From positions 1,382,046-1,446,045 of the forward strand of contig JAJVDF010000296.1 of the NCBI GenBank assembly GCA_022410635.1: a stretch of DNA of 64,000 nt, in the 5' to 3' direction. This DNA comes from Tretioscincus oriximinensis (lineage: Eukaryota > Chordata > Lepidosauria > Squamata > Gymnophthalmidae). Positions 58,387 through 64,000 of the stretch are shown piece by piece. Within the stretch, counting starts at the first letter, position 1. Each line of letters begins with the position of its first letter. Position numbers and translations under genes: made by a program. Under the pieces are notes generated by a model. The model saw nothing but the letters and a program-made list of their open reading frames with translations. It was not told where the DNA came from and made no database searches.

Positions 58387-59670
58387 GCTGGTGTATGGAT
58401 TTGCACTAAGCTCAGTACTCCCCTGACGTGAAAGTATTAAATGAGAAACAACAGGTTCTTTCGAAAAAGGGACCCGACGGTTTTCTCCAAATAACTCCCG
58501 GTTTATTTTGCACTCTGCTTTCAGACGCTTCGACCAAGTTTTGAAAAATTAACAGACATCTGTAATCATCGCTGCCAACTTTGCACACTGAAAGCTACTG
58601 TTTTATTTTTTATTTTTATTATTATTATTATTATTTTGATACACGGANAAGCTGTAAATAATTGGAATGTGTCCTTAGTATAAAAAGATCTAGACTTTTT
58701 AAACTGCTGGCTATCACTGGTGATTTGGATGTCTTGGATATTATTTCACGACTCTATATGCATTTTCACTGCCCTCAGTGGATCTGTTCTGCTGTAAATA
58801 GAACTGCCAGGTCGTTTGTTGTACAGCGGGAAGCCGCTTATGGTCTCCAACTGCCTCTAGAAAATGAGAGATTCTACATTTAATAACAATGATTATTTAA
58901 GAAGATGGACTGTTTGCCCACATGCTCAAAGTTGATGTAAATGTCTAATTGTGTCTATGGAGTATGTATATTTCAGGCAACCTTGATTTCTCTGGAACCT
59001 TAGTCTCAAAGTTGACTGCTTGACTGAATGTTTTTTTAAGAACTGAAAACTCTGAGCTTCTATAGAAGTTTCAGGGCAGTTTTATCACTGAAAGAACAAA
59101 AAAGAAAAAGCTTATCCATATCAGAATGTTTTGTTATAATGTTCCAGTAATGACTGTACATGGAAATTCTGCACTCTGAATATTATTCCTCATGGTGAGG
59201 TTTTGTATTTATTCTCCTCCCTCCCAAAACAAAGGGAAATGACAAACTCAGCAAGTCTATAGTTGAAAAAAAATGTCTTTTCAAAGTATTTTAAAAAGAA
59301 CTCCAAAATGGAGTCGGGTCAGTTCTCTTGCTTCAGTGGCTGTATTGATATCGCTTGCCTTGTCCAAAATGATTTGCATTCAATTACAGTTAATTGAGCA
59401 ACTGGATTTATTTTAATTCATCAAATGAGGTACCCCCCTGTAAAGGTGCTTAATAGAAGAGTAATAAAAATTAAAGTGCAATAGAAATTCTTGCTTAAAG
59501 AGGTAATAAAATACATTTTAAAACAGTGGCTACTACTGCTTGTGTACCAGAAGTGTATTGGTAGCTCTTTTAGTTTTGATGATTGGGGAAAAGATGATTA
59601 TGTAAAACTGCCTTTTGATCAAAATCATGACCTTAAATTGAAATTGCATTAAAGATTATTTTACCTTGTT
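58387..59670 (+). other. PIK3CB: PIK3CB 3' UTR with candidate poly(A) signals
   Basis: AT-rich non-coding sequence after the stop codon. AATAAA hexamers lie at 59463-59468 and 59505-59510, and ATTAAA at 59648-59653. An ATT microsatellite sits at about 58617-58635. The UTR is free of recognisable interspersed repeats, unlike the DNA after about 59700, which fits a functional UTR of roughly 1.1-1.3 kb. The exact end is inferred from the hexamers only. Confidence 0.6.
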
Positions 59671-59699
59671 AAAAGCATGCACATTTCTCTAAAAAAATA

Positions 59700-60881
59700 A
59701 TGTGTATAATTGAATGTTAATTTAAAACTATTATAATAATGCAAGTGAAAGTAGAATGTTCTCAACAAGAAGGAAGTTGTACAAGGAATATCGTTTAATA
59801 CAAAAAGATTAATTTGTTCTAGTGTGGTTGTTTGCTTTTTATAAGTACTTTGACTTCTTTCTGGTAGTTCCGTTGTTCCCATCTACTTGTTANTGTTGGA
59901 TTATGACAACAGTCACACCCTAAGGATTTTGTCAGAAATGCAATGGGAGCTCGGGTTGGGCGTCACACCCTTATCACCATTATGCTGAACCTTCCTAAAT
60001 CATCTTCACCTAGTAAAGAGGGGGAGAACCACAAGAGGAGGAGTCAGGATTGGGCCTTGCTTGAAGTCAACCCATAGCAGGGATGGAGGGGAGAGATACA
60101 AGGGGCAGGAACATTCAGGGTTCGGCTCTTCCCAGCAGGTGGTAGAATCAAGATCAAGCTTTTAGACCACAGTGCAGCAAATTGGCTCCATAGGCATGTA
60201 GAAAGGAGTGAACAGTCACAACCTGTTTTAGATTTCTTGCAGTTGGCATCTCCAAAATATGTTGCATTGAGAAAGCTAATAAAATACAACCCTCTTTAGA
60301 TACTTAACATGTTCAACTTGTGAAACACGTTTTATTTGATCTTTTAAAAATAGTATAGCCCCCTGCAAACAAATTCAAAAGTATATTGATGATCTGGACA
60401 CAATAAGGTTGAATTAAAAGTGTCTTGTTAATCTGATCATTAACACTAATGCAAAAGGAGAAGGCGCTGTAATCCTTAATCCTTGGAAATATTAGTATAT
60501 GAACACAATTAAGAGCAAATGGTAAATAAAACAAGAGCAAATAATCCATGCAGGCAAAACACTGCAAAGATCTGGGCCTTAGTGAACACCATCCCTTCTT
60601 TCCTACTTTTCTACAATGTAAAGATTCTATTTTAAAAATATACCTGCCTCTTCCCTCCCACCCATGGTCAAAGGACTAAAGGAAGGGCTGACAAATCACA
60701 CTTAAGTGGTGAGATTTGTATATAAGGACGACACTTGGTTTGCAGCTAAGGAGACAGCCAGTGCATGAGCAAGAATCCATTGCTCAAAGAGTCAACAGAA
60801 AGATCAAGCAATGTAGACATTAAGGAAACATTTCCTTGAACTTCTTCCTCCCCCTCTTTAAAACATGATAGCACTTGTTTC
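59700..60881. other. Intergenic, nothing recognised
   Basis: Downstream of the PIK3CB poly(A) signals. Small frames on both strands lack coding character. Confidence 0.4.
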
Positions 60882-60974
60882 TAATAATAATAATAATAAT
60901 AATATAATTAAAAAAAATGAAAATNAAAAATAAAAATGAAAATGAAAATAAATAAATAAATAAAAATAAAAACA
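60882..60974. repeat. (TAA)n / (AAAT)n simple repeat
   Basis: TAA units at 60882-60903 pass into an interrupted A-rich tract and (AAATA)n. Intergenic. Confidence 0.85.
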
Positions 60975-61345
60975 AAGGGAATGTTTTACATTCCCTGGCT
61001 GAAGCACCAACATGACAAGCAAGAAGAGCACCATTAATCAACTGGTGTCTCTTTCCCCCCTTGCCAGAAAAACAGGTTTTCCCGATTTCCTCTGCAGCTC
61101 TGGTGGGAGGGATTCAGCAGTCGCCACCTATGCTATGTAATTCTCTTAACTTGGAATGGAGGTAGAGGGAGAATTAGGTACCCACTGGGTTGAATTTGAA
61201 ACTTTCTAAAGCGCCTTCCATTCCGTGTTAATGTGTAGTGTGTAAATTCTGTAATTCTAGAAACACAATGGTCAATTATGGGTATTTTCACACTGACTGT
61301 GATAGAATGGATCTAGAAACCATTTCCTGGATCTGGTGCGGGGAA

Positions 61346-61492
61346 TGGTTTATTTATTTATTTTATTTATTTATTTATTTATACTTATACCCCGCCCTAT
61401 ACCCGAAGGTCTCAGGGCGGCAAAAACAGTAAAACATCAATACAAAATTTAAAAAAGTATAAAACAATATTAAAAGTAGGGATAGAGATGGC
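61346..61492 (-). mobile_element. L2-type LINE 3' end
   Basis: (TTTA)n, then TACCCCGCCCTATACCCGAA and GGTCTCAGGGCGGC on the plus strand: the inverse of the 4934 family 3' UTR. Confidence 0.7.
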
Positions 61493-61924
61493 ATTTAACT
61501 CCTTTGCACTCCCAACAACAGGATGGGAATAAATTGGAATGATGTTTGAACACTGAACTCAAGCGCATAAACCAAACCCAGACTACCCCTTCCCACTGTG
61601 ATCGGATGAGAAAACATTCTCTAGTCCAAACATGCTGAATTTGTCCCAACTGGTAGTCTGAAGATAAAATGCAGTCACATATCACTTGATGCTGCTCTGA
61701 CTACTTTAGAAGAGAAGTTTAACGCTGCAAAGTCTTCCTTCGCAAGTATGTAATTCAAGCAGTTAAGGAGCAGGGTGAGCTGCTTGGGGATGCAGCAATC
61801 AATCTATGGTGTGATTGCTTTGTTCTAATTACTTCCTCGAGTAATCTCTAAGCTAAAGTGTGAAAAGGTCCTATATGTACCACTAGATAATCGTTCTCAT
61901 TGCCACATGGAAGGACTAGAAACA

Positions 61925-62150
61925 ATGCAATGAAACTGCAAGGGAGTAGATTAAGATTAGATATCAGAAAAAACTTTCTCAGTAAACCAGTGGAAAAGTT
62001 CACCGCATGAGATGGTGAGTTCACATTCGTTTGAAGTCTTCAAATAGAAGCTTAACAGTCATCTGTCTGGGATGATTTAATGAATCCTGCATTGAGCAGG
62101 CGGTTGGACCCGATGACCCTGGAGGTCCCTTCCAGCTCTATAATTCATAT
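61925..62150 (+). mobile_element. CR1 LINE 3' UTR, second subfamily
   Basis: GATTAAGATTAGATATCAGA, AAAACTTTCTCAGTAAACCA, GCATTGAGCAGGCGGTTGGA and GGAGGTCCCTTCCAGCTCTA with an ATAATTCATATT end. This GAGCAGG-GGTTGGA-CCTTCCA type of CR1 end is shared across birds and reptiles and differs from the TTCTTATG-ended copies. Confidence 0.8.
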
Positions 62151-62154
62151 TGTA

Positions 62155-62312
62155 AAAAAGAGTTTTTATTCTCCGTTCTTTTCCAGAGCGGCTTGTAGGG
62201 TTAATTTTCGCCCGAAGGCTTACACCTTATTATATCTTCCCCATCAGGTTAATGATGGTACTCATTTATCTAATTGAAATGCAGATTACTACTACTACTA
62301 CTACTACTACTC
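62155..62312 (-). mobile_element. tRNA-derived SINE, 5' truncated (copy G) and (TAC)n
   Basis: TTTTTATTCTCCGTTCTTTT, AGAGCGGCTTGTAGGGTTAA and CAGGTTAATGATGGTACTCA match the 3' half of the SINE, inverse. It stops at ATCTAATTGAAATGCAGATT, replaced by (TAC)n at 62286-62310. Confidence 0.7.
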
Positions 62313-63149
62313 ACAACAATAACAATAAAACTACCATTTGCTTATAACACCCCTTTCACCTAAGGGTGGTTCATATAGCTTTTGTTGCTTTCTCCACAAC
62401 AGATACCCTTGGTGTGAGTGAAAGTGGACACTGACTTGATGGTCAACATTTAAAAGCTCAGACCATGGTAACCAATTCCATCACTTCTTGGCAAGTAGAG
62501 AGAAGAAATGGAAGCAGTGTCCAATTCTACTCTTGGGCTCAGGGGTCACTGCTGATGTTCTGATCACTGCCATGTTCCTTGCAAGCAAAATTATGACAAA
62601 CGTGGGCAGCTAAGAAAAAAAAGACATATTGCTGATGTTTGGCTATGAGAATTGGACTATTGAAAGGGGTCCCTAAGGGGCTCTGTTTTTGGAGGCTGGT
62701 TTTGAAATTCATGCAACTCAGTAGTTGGGTTTGTCCAACTGGCAAAATTTGACGGGTCCGCAAGAGGTAAAATAGACGAACAATGTAAATTTGTGTATCT
62801 CCTTCCTAAATAGGATTGTTTGAATTCATTCTTACTTTCTTCTATAACCCTGCATACATAACTGACATAGAAGCAAAGTTCATTGATCTGTTAAAATTTT
62901 AATAAAACTTTAATATCTCTGAAAATGGAAAAGAAATTATAATATCAAGTGTTACAGTACATAGTAAGCTTGACAGAACTAGTCTAATTTGTCAAGATCT
63001 GTGTCGTATTTAATGCCACACAGGGAATCTTGTTCCTTATGCTTTGTCAACGGTTTTCTATACTAATTTCTAAAACAAAAACAAAAAACTTCGACAGTAC
63101 ATCTACAATGTGCAATATTAGGATTAAGAAAGGACACACTTATTTTCTA
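62313..63149. other. Probable 3' UTR or flank of the minus-strand gene
   Basis: If the minus exon at 63150-63483 is real, its 3' UTR runs into this stretch; minus-strand ATTAAA occurs near 63010 and 62896. Otherwise intergenic with no repeat recognised. Confidence 0.35.
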
Positions 63150-63483
63150 TTACTGTGAGATTATAATGCTTGACATTAGATTTAAAGGTGCTCTTGGTCT
63201 CTGTTTACAGACATGATGAGCTTGGGAAAATCCAGATTCTGAGCAGCAGGTTGAATGCATTCCTTGGTCATAGTGGTCCAGCAAACTATGTGCAATAAAA
63301 CTGCTGTCTGTATGAAGCACATTGCACATTCTGCAGATAATAAGTTCACATTTTGGGCACATTTTCCCAGAGTGATCCTTTTTTGTGGAATGTATCTCCT
63401 TCTTTGGTGTTTTCAGCTTGTTGGATTCCTTTCTTTGCAGACCTCTTTTCTTGTCTTCAAAAAGCAAATTTCTCTCTGGAGAA
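63150..63483 (-). CDS. Probable last coding exon of an unidentified convergent gene (paired CxxC motif)
   Basis: The minus-strand frame ends with a stop at 63150. Two acceptors are possible: a CAG whose exon would start at 63483, or an AG giving a start at 63475. About 110 residues follow: a Lys/Arg-rich basic stretch (GLQRKESNKLKTPKKEIHST) and then a cysteine cluster CPKC-x4-CRMC with histidines close behind (VLHTDSS, DHYDQGMHSTCC). The CxxC-x4-CxxC-x3-H spacing suggests a zinc knuckle and recalls the C-terminal end of SPATA2-family proteins; that is only inference. ATTAAA signals on the minus strand lie downstream, near 63010 and 62896. The upstream exons would be beyond 64000. FAIM is the usual convergent neighbour of PIK3CB in mammals, but this exon does not resemble FAIM. 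I cannot name it. Confidence 0.45.
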
Positions 63484-63569
63484 CTGAGGTCAAAATATAA
63501 AACAATGATTGAAACGATTTGTAGCAAAAACAGCAAAGATGTAGTTTTCCAAATGTAGCTGCAGTACAA

Positions 63570-64000
63570 TGTAAGAACATAAGAGGAGTCTTGCTGAACT
63601 GGGCCGGAGCCCATCTAGTTTAGACAAAATCTTCACCTGTTCTTAGTTCCCTGAAAATGGTATTTCAGGAATACTACCTGTGGCTCCATCATGGAGATAG
63701 TATTAAGAATCCATTTTAGTAGCTATTTATCCCCTTGGCTTCCATGAACTTGTCTAGCCTTGCCTTAAAGCTATCCAGACTGCTAGCTACTTCTGGAAGT
63801 AAATTCCACAGATCAGTAATCCTCTGGGTGAAAAAAATATTTTCCCTTGTCTATCTGCTTCGAGGAATGCCTCCTGGTCCAGTGTTGTGTCTTAGAGAAA
63901 ATAGGTTTCTCTATTAATCTTATCCAATCCATGCATGATTTTATACACTTGTTGATTTTATGCAACAAATTCCATCATCCTGGCCAACAAGAGCAATGTC
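63570..64000 (-). mobile_element. CR1 LINE 3' end (runs off window)
   Basis: Plus strand GTAAGAACATAAGAGGAGTC, CTATCCAGACTGCTAGCTAC and ACTTCTGGAAGTAAATTCCA, then GTGAAAAAAATATTTTCCCT: inverse of the CR1 UTR and ORF2 C-terminus (FFSQRVxxLWNLLPEE). It continues past 64000. Confidence 0.85.

Overview
This window is vertebrate nuclear DNA, most likely from a squamate reptile (lizard, gecko or snake). It is AT-rich and intron-rich. It carries CR1 LINEs with 3' ends of the kind known from reptiles, L2-type LINE ends, a tRNA-derived SINE family, hAT and TA-flanked MITEs, and a 3' fragment of a BovB (RTE) retrotransposon. BovB is abundant in squamates and not typical of birds, crocodilians or turtles. 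Scattered single N bases look like unresolved positions in an assembly.

One gene dominates: PIK3CB, encoding the catalytic subunit p110-beta of class IA phosphoinositide 3-kinase. I could place 22 coding exons on the + strand between 11687 and 58386. All introns have GT/AG ends and all phases join. The conceptual product is about 1066 residues, against 1070 in human. In order it has the p85-binding domain (exons 1-2), Ras-binding domain (exons 3-5), C2 domain (exons 6-9), helical domain (exons 11-14) and kinase domain (exons 15-22) with catalytic and activation loops intact. The 3' UTR follows, with several poly(A) signals between 59463 and 59653. No promoter or non-coding first exon could be recognised.

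Layout: 1-11650 is 5' of the first coding exon (5' flank or an early intron) and is rich in repeats, including a CR1 reverse-transcriptase fragment with a long open frame at 1690-3040. 11651-58386 is the gene, with most repeats in introns 3, 9, 14, 16, 17 and 19. 58387 to about 59670 is the 3' UTR. 59670-63149 is intergenic with repeats. 63150-63483 on the minus strand looks like the last coding exon of a convergent gene with a paired CxxC zinc-knuckle motif. I could not name this gene with confidence.

The most interesting non-genic structures are a 1.43-kb TA-flanked hairpin element in intron 3, an 813-bp foldback element in intron 9, a small snap-back repeat family (one copy with perfect 67-bp arms and a 13-bp target duplication), two hAT-like MITEs with recognisable 8-bp target duplications, and two strong CTCF-like motifs. 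I see no new enzymatic system.
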